In this document: positions 44,021 through 53,844 of the stretch, one piece after another
Layout of the letters: each line of letters starts with the position of its first letter
How positions within the stretch are numbered: the stretch's first letter is position 1
Assembly: GCF_001422245.1 (NCBI RefSeq)
Contig: NZ_LMMM01000001.1
Span: 637,537 to 701,536, forward strand
Direction of reading: 5' to 3'
From: Rhizobium sp. Leaf262
GTDB lineage: Bacteria; Pseudomonadota; Alphaproteobacteria; Rhizobiales; Rhizobiaceae
DNA: 64,000 nt
Program-made: the position numbers and the translations under genes
The notes under the pieces: generated by a model
Told to the model about the DNA's origin: nothing
What the model saw: the letters and a program-made list of their open reading frames with translations, nothing else
Databases searched by the model: none

Positions 44021-45738
44021 AGAAAGTGCTGATCGCCAATCGCGGCGAGATCGCGGTGCGCATCATCCGCGCCTGCCGGGATTACGATATCGCCTCCGTG
44101 GCCGTCTATGCCGATCCCGATCAGGATGCGCTTTTCGTGTGTCTGGCAGATGAGGCCTATGGGCTGGAAGGCGTGCGCCCTGCGGAAACCTACCTCGATA
44201 TCGCCAAGCTGATTGCCATTGCCAAGCGCTCCGGTGCCGATGCGGTTCACCCCGGCTACGGCTTCCTGTCTGAGCGCGCAGAATTTGCGCAGGCCGTGAT
44301 CGATGCGGGTTTGATCTGGATCGGCCCCGATCCTGACGTCATCAAGGTGCTGGGCGACAAGGTCGAAGCGCGGCGCATCGCTACCAGCGTTGGTGCACCA
44401 CTCGTTGCTGGCAGCGACGGTCCGGTGTCGACCTCGGCTGAAGTTATCGCCTTTGCCGAACAACACGGCCTGCCGGTTGCCATCAAGGCGGCGCATGGCG
44501 GTGGCGGGCGCGGCATCAAGGTGGCGTGGAAAATGGAAGAGATCGCCGATCTCTACGAATCCGCCGTGCGTGAAGCCACGGCTGCTTTTGGGCGCGGCGA
44601 ATGTTTTCTGGAACGTTTCCTCGACCGCCCGCGCCACATCGAAGCGCAGGTCATTGCCGACAAGCACGGCAATGTGGTCGTGCTGGGGACGCGTGATTGC
44701 TCGCTCCAGCGCCGTAACCAGAAGCTCATCGAAGAAGCGCCAGCGCCCTTCCTGACACCTGAGCAGCGCCAGAAAATCCATGACGCGGCCAAGGCGATCT
44801 GTGCGGCAGCGGGCTATTCAGGTGCCGGCACGGTGGAATTCCTGCTGGGCGTTGATGGCACGATTTCCTTCCTCGAAGTCAACACCCGCCTTCAGGTCGA
44901 GCATCCGGTGACCGAGGAAACGACGGGCATCGATCTGGTCATCGAGCAGTTCCGCGTGGCGGAAGGCCAGCCGTTGCGCATTCTCGAAACACCGGAAGCA
45001 CGCGGCCATTCCATGGAGTTCCGTATCAATGCCGAAGACCCGGGTCGCGGCTTTCTGCCGACACCCGGCGCGATCACCGCTTTCGATCCGCCATCCGGCC
45101 CCGGCATCCGTCTCGATAGCGGCGTTGTGTCAGGCTCCACCATTCCCGGCGTTTTTGACTCGCTGATGGCAAAGCTCATCGTCACGGGCGTGGACCGCGA
45201 TCAGGTCCTGCGCCGTGCCCGCCGCGCGCTGAAGGAATTCCGCATCGAAGGCATCGCCACGGTTCTGCCGTTCCACCGCGCCGCAATCGATACGGATGAT
45301 TTCATCGGCACGGATGGTTTCAAGGTTCACACCCGCTGGATCGAAACCGATTTTGCAGATATGCCCGAAGCCATGGAGCGCCCGGCATTGCCTGACGATG
45401 GTACGATGACCCGGACGTGGCTTGAGATCGATGGGAAGCGCGTGGCCGTCGGCCTGCCAAATATCCTTCTGGCTGGCATCGGTTCTGCCAGTGGTGCAGC
45501 CAAGCCCGAACCAGCTATTGCGCCCGAAAACGAGGGACTTATTGCGTCAGTATCCGGCACCTTGCAGTCGTTCAAGGTGGCCGATGGCGATGAGGTTTCC
45601 GAGGGTGATCTGGTAGCGGTGATGGAAGCCATGAAAATGGAAACACAGATATTGGCATCCAGGTCCGGCAAGATCCGAATCCGCGTGAAGGAAGGCGATT
45701 ATCTTCAGGCTGGAGACACCATAGCCAGCTTCGGATAG
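44017..45738 (+). CDS. Biotin carboxylase with C-terminal biotinyl domain
   Basis: A 573-residue protein: biotin carboxylase domains ([21 protein letters not shown]-grasp [36 protein letters not shown]) at residues 1-450, then a carboxyl-carrier domain at 500-573 with biotin attachment Lys540 in [10 protein letters not shown]. This is the layout of the alpha subunit of acyl-CoA carboxylases, but no carboxyltransferase beta subunit is nearby. Start overlaps pxpBC, so it is translationally coupled to the oxoprolinase. In urea amidolyase the KipI/KipA-like parts belong to the urea carboxylase protein, hinting that carboxylation and 5-oxoproline use may be mechanistically linked. Confidence 0.9.
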   Translation: MKKVLIANRGEIAVRIIRACRDYDIASVAVYADPDQDALFVCLADEAYGLEGVRPAETYLDIAKLIAIAKRSGADAVHPGYGFLSERAEFAQAVIDAGLIWIGPDPDVIKVLGDKVEARRIATSVGAPLVAGSDGPVSTSAEVIAFAEQHGLPVAIKAAHGGGGRGIKVAWKMEEIADLYESAVREATAAFGRGECFLERFLDRPRHIEAQVIADKHGNVVVLGTRDCSLQRRNQKLIEEAPAPFLTPEQRQKIHDAAKAICAAAGYSGAGTVEFLLGVDGTISFLEVNTRLQVEHPVTEETTGIDLVIEQFRVAEGQPLRILETPEARGHSMEFRINAEDPGRGFLPTPGAITAFDPPSGPGIRLDSGVVSGSTIPGVFDSLMAKLIVTGVDRDQVLRRARRALKEFRIEGIATVLPFHRAAIDTDDFIGTDGFKVHTRWIETDFADMPEAMERPALPDDGTMTRTWLEIDGKRVAVGLPNILLAGIGSASGAAKPEPAIAPENEGLIASVSGTLQSFKVADGDEVSEGDLVAVMEAMKMETQILASRSGKIRIRVKEGDYLQAGDTIASFG

Positions 45739-45776
45739 AGGCGGAATTTCGCGTTTGAGCGCTGCTGAGCAAACAC

Positions 45777-45816
45777 ACTGGCCGGAGCATCTTTTGTCGC
45801 ACGCGATCCGGCCAGT
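45777..45816. other. Stem-loop downstream of the biotin carboxylase gene
   Basis: ACTGGCCGGA and TCCGGCCAGT form a perfect 10-base stem with a 20-base loop, 39 bases after the stop. Followed by ACAAAAGCG and not a T-run; a possible weak end signal. Confidence 0.4.
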
Positions 45817-45890
45817 ACAAAAGCGCTATTAAATTGCCGGAATGTTTCGGTTAGTCTCGGGGTATTGCAAAAAAAAAGCTGGATAGCATT

Positions 45891-47174
45891 TTGGATACCA
45901 AGAGCCATTTATTAAACGCACAGAGCCTTACTCCTCAGCGTTCCCTCCCTGACGATATCGAGGAAATCCAGTACCGGACGTTCGAATATTTCTGGCTGGG
46001 AAGCCATCCCACGTCAGGGCTGGCGAGAGATCGCCTGCGGTCCGACGGAACTGCCATTAACGAGATTGCTTCGGTTTCCGGTACGGGCTTTTCCTTCATG
46101 GCCATCATCGTCGGTGCCGAGCGGCGGTGGATCACCCGCGATGAGGCGCTGAACCGTGTGATCACCATGGTGCAGGCCTTGCAAAAGGCAAAACGCTTCC
46201 ACGGCGCATTTGCACATTTTCTCCACGCAGAGACCAGCGATGTCATACCTTTCGGGCCGAAGGATGATGGCGGCGATCTGGTGGAAACGGCGTTTCTGGT
46301 GCAGGGTCTGATCTGCGCCCGGCAGTATTTTTCCGGCTCGACCCTCGCAGAAATGCGGTTTCGCACAATCGCTCATGATTTGATCGCGAATGTCGAATGG
46401 GACTGGTACACCCGCGGCAAAGATGGCCCGATGTGGTGGCACTGGAGCCCAACCTACAGGTGGTGCTTCAACATTGCGATTGGCGGTTGGAACGAAGCAC
46501 TGGTGTGTTACGTGCTGGCGGCAGGCGCGCATCGTCACCACATTGAACCGATCCATTATCATCAGGGCTGGGCTCGATCCGGCGAAATGGTCAACGGCAG
46601 TTCCTATCTGGGGACGACCTTGCCTCTAGGCGAACCGTTCGGCGGCCCACTGTTTCTGTCGCAATATTCCTTCTGCGGGTTGGACCCGCGTGGCCTGTCG
46701 GATCGCTACGCGAATTACTGGGAGCAGGTAGAAGCACATACCCGGATCAATTACAGTTACTGCCAGTCCAAATATCCCGATTCCGATTTCTGGGGCATGA
46801 CGGCGAGCGATGGTCGCAACGGTTATCGCGTACACTCGCCAACTCAGGACGACGATGTCATTTCGCCCACCGCCGCCTTGTCAAGTTTTGCATTTTGTCC
46901 TGACGAGGCGACGAAAGCCGCACGCGCCTTCCTGAAATTCAAGGAGGGCAGGCTGATGGGCCGATACGGTTTCGTCGACGCATTCTCCCCGAACCACGAC
47001 TGGATCGCAGACACCCATCTGGCGATCGATCAAGGGCCGATCGTCGCCATGATGGAGAACTATCGGTCCGGATTGCTTTGGTCGTTGTTCATGACCGCGC
47101 CGGAAGTTCAGCGGGGTCTGTCGCGCCTCGGTTTTAGCGTCGAGCGCCAGTCGCAGGAGGAAATGCCGCTCTAG
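45891..47174 (+). CDS. Glycoamylase-like protein (PF10091; possible endo-beta-1,2-glucanase, GH144 type)
   Basis: A 427-residue protein with the (alpha/alpha)6-barrel glycoamylase-like family pattern: IEEIQYRTFEYFWLGSHPTSGLARDR, SVSGTGFSFMAIIVGAERRWI, DGGDLVETAFLVQGLICARQY (acidic pair likely catalytic), MWWHWSPTYRWCFNIAIGGWNEALVCYVLA, and GDNGYRVHSPT-like. The same domain occurs in NdvB/ChvB, which make cyclic beta-1,2-glucan, and in GH144 endo-beta-1,2-glucanases, so beta-1,2-glucan is a likely substrate in Rhizobiaceae. No signal peptide is seen. Start TTG 45891 has no clear site. Convergent with the quiC gene, overlapping by four bases. Confidence 0.82.
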   Translation: MDTKSHLLNAQSLTPQRSLPDDIEEIQYRTFEYFWLGSHPTSGLARDRLRSDGTAINEIASVSGTGFSFMAIIVGAERRWITRDEALNRVITMVQALQKAKRFHGAFAHFLHAETSDVIPFGPKDDGGDLVETAFLVQGLICARQYFSGSTLAEMRFRTIAHDLIANVEWDWYTRGKDGPMWWHWSPTYRWCFNIAIGGWNEALVCYVLAAGAHRHHIEPIHYHQGWARSGEMVNGSSYLGTTLPLGEPFGGPLFLSQYSFCGLDPRGLSDRYANYWEQVEAHTRINYSYCQSKYPDSDFWGMTASDGRNGYRVHSPTQDDDVISPTAALSSFAFCPDEATKAARAFLKFKEGRLMGRYGFVDAFSPNHDWIADTHLAIDQGPIVAMMENYRSGLLWSLFMTAPEVQRGLSRLGFSVERQSQEEMPL

Positions 47175-49102
47175 GTCCGCGGCATTCCCGCTGGTCGCAG
47201 CAAGCGCCTCTGGGCGCCGATCCGGAAGGGTGCGTTCATCGCGCCATAGCCGTTATATTGGCCACGTCTCTCCACGATTTCGAAGAAGAAGCCTTCTCCG
47301 AAGGTCTGGCTGTATATCTGGAAATATTCGCCTTGATCGTCCCGATCATAAAGAATGCTGGAGGCGCGCAGGGCATCCGATAGTTCGGGCTCCAGTCCAA
47401 AACGCGCTTCCAGGTCGTCGTAATAATTGCGCGAAATGGGCAGGGCCTGAAACCCCCGTGCGTGGAGGTCTTTGGCGGTCGCGAAGATGTCGTTGGTTGA
47501 AAACGCGATGTGCTGAATACTGGTGCCGAAGCCCTCGGCCAGAAACTTGCCGGCAAATGTCTTGCGATTGTCCGCCCCGTTCATCGTCAGGCGGAAATCG
47601 GGCTTGGGCAGGCTTTCGATTGCCTGACTGCGGACCAGACCGCCGGGCTCGACCACGTCGACCATGGGCGTGCGGCGCATCGAAAAAATCGAGGTGTAGA
47701 ATAGCAGCCACGTCAGCATTTCATCATAGCGTGTAGTCTGCGCGAGGTGATCTATGCGGGTCAGTCCGGCGCTGCCGTCTGTCCCTGCCAGTTGGATAAA
47801 CTCTTTCTCCCAAATGGATGACAGGGCGGGGGAACCATCGAGGAAATAGATGACGCCGTTACCGACACCTTGAATGGCAGGAATGGAAGCTTCGCCGCTT
47901 CGGCGCGGCTCGAAGAATGTCGGAGCGCCCAACGCTGCCGCACGCGCCAGCGCATCCGCGGCATTGTCGACTTTTAGACCAAAGGCATAGGCATTCGTTC
48001 CATGCACGGAATAGGACGCGCCTGCAAAGCTGTCACCTGTGCTGTCCGTGTTGATGACGATGCGGATATCGCCCTGGGTGTAAAGTTCGACGTCGCGATT
48101 GCAGTGCCGCGCCGATTTGTTGAAGCCAAGCGTGAAGAGTAGCGTCTCAAGATCGGCTTTCTCGTTTGCGCCGGTGGTGAATTCCACGAATTCCACGCCG
48201 GTCGTTTCTACCGGAGCCGGCATATCCGGCACGGCGATACGAATATCCGGCTCCTGACGGTGAACCTTGTCCATCAAATTGACGAGCGAGCGATGGCCGT
48301 CTTCGGCGAGCAGGCGTGCTGAGCCACCACGAAACTGGTCGTTGAAGATTTCCAGCGACAGGGGGCCGGAGTATCCCGTTGCCGCGACGGCTTTCATGAA
48401 CTCGACCACGGCGAGATCGCCTTCACCTGGCATGTTGCGGAAGTGGCGGCTCCAGTAGAGTAGATCCATGTCGAACAGGGGCGCATCCGCCAATTGGACG
48501 ATGAAAATCTTGTCACCCGGTATGGAGCGGATCGAGTTGGGATCGATCTTACGTGACAGGGTATGAAAACTGTCGAGGATGATACCGACATTGGCGTGGT
48601 CTGCGCGGCGCACGACCTCCCATGCGTCGCGATGGTCGCTGATGTGGCGACCCCAGGCCAGCGCCTCGTAGCCGACACGCAGCCCGTGTTTCGCCGCTCT
48701 TTCTCCAAGTTCGTTGAAATCCTGGGCGGCACGGTCGATACCGCCGAGCGAAATGGGCGAGACGTTGGAGCAGATCAGCATGAGATCGGTGCCCAGCTCA
48801 CCCATGATATCGAACTTTCGCTCTGCGCGTTCGAAAGCCCGCTGGCGATGATGATCCGGCATTCCCTCGAAATCGCGGAATGGCTGAAACAGGGTAATCT
48901 CAAGGCCATGGTCGCGCACCATTGATCGGACTTCTCGTGGAGACGCATCATAGGTCAAGAAATCGTTCTCAAAGATTTCCACACCTGAGAATCCGGCCTT
49001 GGCAATGGCCGCCAATTTTTCTGGAAACTCTCCGCTAATGGAAACTGTTGCGATGGATGTCCGCAGTGGCAGCGTTTGCTGTTCGGTGCCAGAGATGACC
49101 AT
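47171..49102 (-). CDS. quiC: 3-dehydroshikimate dehydratase, two-domain QuiC type
   Basis: A 643-residue protein. Residues 10-275 are an AP-endonuclease-2/xylose isomerase TIM barrel (FSGVEIFENDFLTYDASPREVRSMVRDHGLEITLFQPFRDFEG, GIILDSFHTL, QLADAPLFDMDLLYWSRHFRNMPGEGD) that dehydrates 3-dehydroshikimate to protocatechuate with a divalent metal. Residues 295-640 are an HPPD-like vicinal-oxygen-chelate domain, as in Pseudomonas QuiC1. The fused form is usual in this family. ATG 49102 follows AAAGGAAGGCAAT. It is divergent from a TetR gene with a candidate operator between them. Protocatechuate ring-cleavage genes are not in this window. Confidence 0.92.
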   Translation of the reverse strand: MVISGTEQQTLPLRTSIATVSISGEFPEKLAAIAKAGFSGVEIFENDFLTYDASPREVRSMVRDHGLEITLFQPFRDFEGMPDHHRQRAFERAERKFDIMGELGTDLMLICSNVSPISLGGIDRAAQDFNELGERAAKHGLRVGYEALAWGRHISDHRDAWEVVRRADHANVGIILDSFHTLSRKIDPNSIRSIPGDKIFIVQLADAPLFDMDLLYWSRHFRNMPGEGDLAVVEFMKAVAATGYSGPLSLEIFNDQFRGGSARLLAEDGHRSLVNLMDKVHRQEPDIRIAVPDMPAPVETTGVEFVEFTTGANEKADLETLLFTLGFNKSARHCNRDVELYTQGDIRIVINTDSTGDSFAGASYSVHGTNAYAFGLKVDNAADALARAAALGAPTFFEPRRSGEASIPAIQGVGNGVIYFLDGSPALSSIWEKEFIQLAGTDGSAGLTRIDHLAQTTRYDEMLTWLLFYTSIFSMRRTPMVDVVEPGGLVRSQAIESLPKPDFRLTMNGADNRKTFAGKFLAEGFGTSIQHIAFSTNDIFATAKDLHARGFQALPISRNYYDDLEARFGLEPELSDALRASSILYDRDDQGEYFQIYSQTFGEGFFFEIVERRGQYNGYGAMNAPFRIGAQRRLLRPAGMPRT

Positions 49103-49124
49103 ATTGCCTTCCTTTCCAGCTTTA

Positions 49125-49141
49125 TGTACTAATTAGTTAAT
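49125..49141. promoter_or_regulatory. Candidate TetR operator in the quiC-tetR gap
   Basis: TGTACTAATTAGTTAAT contains the palindrome ACTAATTAGT and matches 14 of 17 bases of a site at 53973-53989. It lies 23 bases before quiC and 46 bases before the TetR start, so it could serve both. Confidence 0.6.
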
Positions 49142-49186
49142 AATGGCGGCTTCAATAAGGCCGAGCCGACGGGTTATGGGTGGAGA

Positions 49187-49882
49187 ATGACGAAAGTCGC
49201 GAGTTCGAGCACTATCAGCGCCACACGGCAGCCGAAACGCGATCCGGAAGGCGTCCGTCGCGATATTCTGTCTGTCGCGATGGACGAGTTTTCGCAAAAC
49301 GGCCTCTCCGGTGCGCGCATAGACGAGATCGCTGCGCGCACGCGTACGTCCAAGCGCATGATCTATTATTACTACGGCGACAAGGAAGGCCTGTACCAGC
49401 AAGCGCTGGAGAAGGCCTATGCCAATGTGCGCGGCGGCGAAAGCGAGCTTGAACTCGATGACATGGAGCCTCGAGCAGCGCTGGAGAAGCTCTGTCGTTT
49501 CACCTTCGACCATCACCGTCGAAACCCGGCCTTCATCCGCATGGTCATGATCGAGAACGTTCACCATGGTCGGCACATGCAGGCATCTGAAACGATCCGA
49601 CAACTCAACCGCCCGGCGATCGGCGCGCTTGAAAACGTGCTGGCGCGTGGCCAGAGCCAGGGCATTTTCCGTGAGGGCATAGAAGCCTTGGAGCTTCACT
49701 GGCAGATCAGTGCATTGTCGTTCTTCAATGTGTCCAATGCCGCGACGTTTTCGTTCATTTTCGGCGACAGTCTTTTTACCGAAAACGGTCAGGAGGCGCT
49801 GTCGAAGCATGTTGCGGACATGGTGTTGCGCTATGTGCTTCGGGTCGATCATATCGGCGCTACCGAAAAAAGCGATGGGTGA
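49187..49882 (+). CDS. TetR-family regulator of the shikimate/quinate module
   Basis: A 231-residue regulator with the TetR HTH at about residues 25-70 (RRDILSVAMDEFSQNGLSGARIDEIAARTRTSKRMIYYYYGDKEGLYQQAL) and an effector domain including RNPAFIRMVMIENVHHG. Divergent from quiC and just before the convergent shikimate dehydrogenase end. The paired operator-like sites make it a likely regulator of quiC and of the ABC operon at 53844. Confidence 0.93.
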   Translation: MTKVASSSTISATRQPKRDPEGVRRDILSVAMDEFSQNGLSGARIDEIAARTRTSKRMIYYYYGDKEGLYQQALEKAYANVRGGESELELDDMEPRAALEKLCRFTFDHHRRNPAFIRMVMIENVHHGRHMQASETIRQLNRPAIGALENVLARGQSQGIFREGIEALELHWQISALSFFNVSNAATFSFIFGDSLFTENGQEALSKHVADMVLRYVLRVDHIGATEKSDG

Positions 49883-49933
49883 CGAGCGGCGCAGGCACGC
49901 GGTCCACATCGCATTTCGCGGTTGCAACGATGG

Positions 49934-50803
49934 TCATACCTTTGCCTCTTGCCTGCACAATTCGTTGAAATGGGCGCTCATGCGAGTGGGATCGGGCTCT
50001 CGGCCAGAAAACAGTCTGAATGCATCGACGGCTTGAAAGACGGCCATGCCCCCGCCGGGCAGCACCTGGCAACCCTTTTTCGTCGCTTTCGCGAGCAGTT
50101 CTGTCACCAGCGGCATGTAAACGATGTCGGCAACCCAATGCCGTGGCTGGATCAGCGCGGCGGATACCGGAATTCCGGGATGGGCAGGCATGCCGGTTGG
50201 CGTCGCGTGGATGAGGCCATCGGCATGCGGTAGCGAACTTTCGGCGCGGTCGACCGCATGAGCACGCTGGGCACCAAAGCGCAGGTTCAGCTTTTCGGCC
50301 AAACCTTCCGCGCGGCTGACATCCTGATCGAGAATGTCCAGGCGTTGAATGTCGAGCTTGAGCGCAGCATGTGCTACGGCCACGCCCGCACCGCCCGCAC
50401 CGATGAGGAGGGCGCGATCCCGTTTTGCATCCGGTAGACCCCGCTTGAAACTCTCGTAAAAACCGTACCAGTCGGTGTTGTGTCCGACCCGCTTTCCATC
50501 ACGAAAGACAACGGTGTTGACTGCACCCAGCATGCGGGCATCTTCCGACAGCTCGTCGAGATAGGCGATAACACGCTGTTTGAAAGGGTGGGTGATGTTG
50601 ACACCCGCAAACCCGCGCCCTTCAGCTTCATCGAGAAGTTCCGGCAGGGCGTCTTCGGAAACCTTCCTGCTGTGGATATCGATCAACTCGTAATCATAGT
50701 GCATGCCATGAGCAGCACCCTCGCGCATATGCATCGCGGGCGTTTTGGATAGCTGGATATCGGCACCGATCAAGCCGACCTTCAAGGATGTTCTGTCTGT
50801 CAT
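49934..50803 (-). CDS. Shikimate/quinate dehydrogenase (AroE family)
   Basis: A 289-residue NAD(P)-dependent enzyme. N-terminal substrate domain: GLIGADIQLSKTPAMHMREGAA, catalytic Lys in NITHPFKQR, AVNTVVF and GHNTDWYGF with catalytic Asp. Cofactor loop: LLIGAGGAGVAVAHAAL. It has DILDQDVSRAEGL after strand beta-2, an acidic residue suggesting NAD preference. It is the last gene of the ABC transporter operon, so a catabolic role (shikimate or quinate to 3-dehydro form) is more likely than biosynthetic AroE. Product feeds QuiC. Confidence 0.92.
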   Translation of the reverse strand: MTDRTSLKVGLIGADIQLSKTPAMHMREGAAHGMHYDYELIDIHSRKVSEDALPELLDEAEGRGFAGVNITHPFKQRVIAYLDELSEDARMLGAVNTVVFRDGKRVGHNTDWYGFYESFKRGLPDAKRDRALLIGAGGAGVAVAHAALKLDIQRLDILDQDVSRAEGLAEKLNLRFGAQRAHAVDRAESSLPHADGLIHATPTGMPAHPGIPVSAALIQPRHWVADIVYMPLVTELLAKATKKGCQVLPGGGMAVFQAVDAFRLFSGREPDPTRMSAHFNELCRQEAKV

Positions 50804-50864
50804 GTCGGCATTCTCATCGGTGGGAAACTGGTCTGGGCTGATCGCTTCAGGTCCATGGTGGACA

Positions 50865-51626
50865 TCAATGATGGGCGAGGATTTCGCCCAGGAACGTGCG
50901 CGTCCGCTGGTGTTGAGGATTTTTGAAAAACTCTTCGGGTGGCGCCTCTTCGATAATCTCTCCCGAAGCCATGAACACCACGCGGTCTGCGACTTGTCGG
51001 GCGAAGCCCATTTCGTGGGTAACGCAGATCATCGTCATGCCGTCGCGGGCAAGACCGATCATGGTATCAAGGACTTCCTTGACCATTTCCGGGTCAAGTG
51101 CGGATGTAGGCTCATCGAAAAGCATGGCTTTCGGCTCCATGCAAAGCGCACGAGCGATAGCCGCACGCTGCTGCTGTCCCCCGGAAAGCTGTGCCGGATA
51201 TTTGTCGGCCTGATCGAGAATACGAACACGCTCCAGATACCGGCGAGCGGTGGCTTCCGCCTCGCTCTTGGACAAGCCTTTGACGCGCATGGGGGCAAGG
51301 GTGCAGTTTTCGAGAATCGTCTTGTGCGGAAACAGGTTGAAGTTCTGAAACACCATGCCGACTTCACGCCGCACGGTATCTATGGCGCTGACCGAAGATG
51401 TCAGCTTCGTTCCCTCGACGGTAATCGTGCCTTCCTGAATGTCTTCAAGATGGTTGATACAGCGGATCAGCGTAGACTTGCCCGAGCCGGACGGGCCGCA
51501 AAGAACGATTTTCTCGCCTTTGCGAACCGACAGATTGATGTTCTTCAGTGCATGAAAGGCTCCATACCACTTTTCCACCGCTTCAAGAGCGATCAGCGGA
51601 ACCTGAGTGTCGGCGGTTTGCAGCAT
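50865..51626 (-). CDS. Polar amino acid-type ABC transporter ATPase
   Basis: A 253-residue ATPase of the GlnQ/HisP class. Walker [16 protein letters not shown], signature [15 protein letters not shown], Walker [14 protein letters not shown]-loop [12 protein letters not shown] 51626 is set because GGAGGAGG lies five bases upstream; the frame extends to 51641. It follows the binding-protein gene and powers the two permeases upstream. Confidence 0.95.
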   Translation of the reverse strand: MLQTADTQVPLIALEAVEKWYGAFHALKNINLSVRKGEKIVLCGPSGSGKSTLIRCINHLEDIQEGTITVEGTKLTSSVSAIDTVRREVGMVFQNFNLFPHKTILENCTLAPMRVKGLSKSEAEATARRYLERVRILDQADKYPAQLSGGQQQRAAIARALCMEPKAMLFDEPTSALDPEMVKEVLDTMIGLARDGMTMICVTHEMGFARQVADRVVFMASGEIIEEAPPEEFFKNPQHQRTRTFLGEILAHH

Positions 51627-51641
51627 GGGAGCCTCCTCCAA

Positions 51642-52481
51642 TTACTTTACGGTGAAGGGGATATCGGGCAGTGATTCCGGGAAGGCCGGAACATCGCGCT
51701 TCATCCACTTGGTGTAGATTTTGGCGAGCTCGCCGTTGCCCTTGATCTTCACCAGAAATGCATTGACGGCTTCATTCCAGTCCTTCTCACCCGGACGTGT
51801 GCCGGCACCGTTGTAAAGCGTGGTCAGGTCGAACTTCGGCTCGTATTTTCCAGCAGCCGCTGCATTCAGCCGATCGCCGTAGAACTGATTTCCACCAACG
51901 ACTTCCACTTGGCCGGAAATGAGGGCCTGGATGTTCGCAGCATCATCATCGAAGCGCAGGATGTTGGCTTTGGTGCCTGCGCCTGCGGTGATGGCCGTAT
52001 CCATGGCGCTCGACTTGGGAACGCCGACAGAGACACCTGTCAGATCGTCATAACCGGCGATCTTCTTATCCTTCGGTCCATAAACCGACAGCACGTTGCC
52101 CGCATAAGGGATGGAATACTGGATTGTCTTTGCGCGTTCAGCCGTCATGCCCATGGTCGCAAACAGAACGTCGACCTTGCCGGTCATGAGTGCGGGGATG
52201 CGGTTTGCAACGGCCAGCGGAACGAACTCGGCCTTTACGCCGAGATAATCTGCGAATGCCTTGCCGATATCGGCATCGAGGCCGTCCTGTACGCCGCTCG
52301 AATTGACGAAGCCCCATGGCGAGTTATCGCCCTGAATGCCGATGACGACCTTGCCCTTGGCCTTGGCTTCGTCAACGGTACCGGCAAATGCATCGACCGG
52401 TGCGACGAATGGCAGGGCAACGGTTGCTGCGGCAAGCGCAAGCAACGTGCGGCGGTTCATTTTCAGGCTCTTGGATTTCAT
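51642..52481 (-). CDS. Polar amino acid-type ABC transporter substrate-binding protein
   Basis: A 279-residue periplasmic protein with a signal peptide of twin-basic type (KMNRRTLLALAAATVALPFVAPVDAFA). SBP_bac_3 features: VVIGIQGDNSPWGFVNSSGVQDGLDADIGKAFADYLGVKAEFVPLAVANRIPALMTGKVDVLFATMGMTAERAKTIQYSIPY. The family carries amino acids, but the enzyme context here points to shikimate, quinate or 3-dehydroshikimate. AAGGAGGAGCAAAAG precedes the ATG. Confidence 0.93.
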   Translation of the reverse strand: MKSKSLKMNRRTLLALAAATVALPFVAPVDAFAGTVDEAKAKGKVVIGIQGDNSPWGFVNSSGVQDGLDADIGKAFADYLGVKAEFVPLAVANRIPALMTGKVDVLFATMGMTAERAKTIQYSIPYAGNVLSVYGPKDKKIAGYDDLTGVSVGVPKSSAMDTAITAGAGTKANILRFDDDAANIQALISGQVEVVGGNQFYGDRLNAAAAGKYEPKFDLTTLYNGAGTRPGEKDWNEAVNAFLVKIKGNGELAKIYTKWMKRDVPAFPESLPDIPFTVK

Positions 52482-52514
52482 CTTTTGCTCCTCCTTACAA
52501 AGCTGATGACACGA

Positions 52515-53165
52515 TTATCGTGAGGCGGTCTGAAGCCGCTTTTCGACGCCAGCGCCCCACAGGGAGAGCGGCCAGCAAATGAGAAAATATGTCAGGCCCA
52601 CGATCGCGAACACGGTCAGGGGCTTGAACGTCTGGTTGGAAATGATCTGGCCCGCCCGCGACAGCTCTACGAAACCGACAATGGCTGCCAGCGACGTTCC
52701 CTTGATGAGTTGCACGAGAAAGCCGATGGTTGCGGGCAGGGAAATCTTGAAGGCTTGCGGCAGAACGATGTCTTTCATCCGCGATACATAGTGAAGCCCG
52801 AGCGCTTTGGCTGCCTCGGTCTGGCCTTTCGGAACAGCCTGGATTCCACCGCGCCATATTTCACCGAGAAATGCGCTGGCATGCAAGGTGAAAGCGATGG
52901 CGACTGCGAGCCATGCGTCTATGTTCAGGCCAAGCAGCGCGACACCGTAATACACGACGAACAACTGCATCAGCAGTGGCGTGCCCTGGAAGATAGCGAT
53001 GTAACCAGCTGTGACGCGCGATGCGATCTTGTTGTCAGCTGTTCTTGCCAATGCCACGCAAAGGCCGAACACGCCGCCGCCAAAGAATCCGATCAGAGTG
53101 AGGGCCAAGGTCCATTTCAGACCCTGCATCAGAAAAAACAATTCGTTGGGACCGATAGACGTCAT
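52515..53165 (-). CDS. Polar amino acid-type ABC transporter permease (second)
   Basis: A 216-residue HisM/GlnP-type permease with about five helices and the EAAKALG loop (QTEAAKALGLHYVSRMKDIVLPQAFKISLPATIGFLVQLIKGTSLAAIVG). GFLVQLIKGTSL is the usual signature. It follows the first permease by 10 bases and is before the binding protein gene. Confidence 0.93.
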   Translation of the reverse strand: MTSIGPNELFFLMQGLKWTLALTLIGFFGGGVFGLCVALARTADNKIASRVTAGYIAIFQGTPLLMQLFVVYYGVALLGLNIDAWLAVAIAFTLHASAFLGEIWRGGIQAVPKGQTEAAKALGLHYVSRMKDIVLPQAFKISLPATIGFLVQLIKGTSLAAIVGFVELSRAGQIISNQTFKPLTVFAIVGLTYFLICWPLSLWGAGVEKRLQTASR

Positions 53166-53175
53166 CGTTTTTACC

Positions 53176-53844
53176 TCACTTGACCGGATAGCTGAACGAC
53201 AGGCGCGATATCAGTGCGAAAACGCCCATCATCAACGAGGAAATAACGAGGTAGAGCAGGGTGATGGAGAAATAGACCTCGAAAGACCTGAACGTTTCCG
53301 CCTCGATTCGTTGCGCAACCGAGGTCAGCTCATAAGCGGCAATCGATGTGCATACGGACGTCGTCAGGGTCAGCATGATGAACTGACTGGTAAGCGACGG
53401 ATACACTGCGCGCAGTGCAGGTTTCAGAATGATGTGACGGAAAATCTGCGACCGACGCAGTCCGAGCGCCAGACCGGCCTCGATCTGCCCTTTCGGAACG
53501 GCATCCACACCGCCGCGGATGATTTCGATGGCGTAGGCGCCACCATTCAAAGCCAAGGCGACAACAGCCGTCGTCGTCGGGTTGAGCCGCAACCCCATCT
53601 GCGGAAGTGCAAAAAAGATGAAGAAAATCTGGACGAGAAACGGCGTGTTACGGATGAGTTCGACAAAGCCGATTACCAGGGCACGCAAAGGTTTGATGGA
53701 GGAGCCGCGGGCGATGACACCAAGAACGCCAATGATGGTCGCCAAAAACATGCCTGCAATCGCAAGCCCGATGGTTGCCAGGCAGGCAATAAAGAGTTCA
53801 GGCAGGCGGTCGTAGACTGCCGAAAAATCCAGCGTATATGCCAT
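53176..53844 (-). CDS. Polar amino acid-type ABC transporter permease (first)
   Basis: A 222-residue HisQ-type permease: VELIRNTPFLVQIFFIFFALPQMGLRL, AYAIEIIRGGVDAVPKGQIEAGLALGL (ATPase-contact loop) and SLTSQFIMLTLTTSVCTSI. First gene of the operon permease-permease-SBP-ATPase-shikimate dehydrogenase. ATG follows GGGAGGATAG. A candidate TetR site lies 130 bases upstream. Confidence 0.93.
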   Translation of the reverse strand: MAYTLDFSAVYDRLPELFIACLATIGLAIAGMFLATIIGVLGVIARGSSIKPLRALVIGFVELIRNTPFLVQIFFIFFALPQMGLRLNPTTTAVVALALNGGAYAIEIIRGGVDAVPKGQIEAGLALGLRRSQIFRHIILKPALRAVYPSLTSQFIMLTLTTSVCTSIAAYELTSVAQRIEAETFRSFEVYFSITLLYLVISSLMMGVFALISRLSFSYPVK

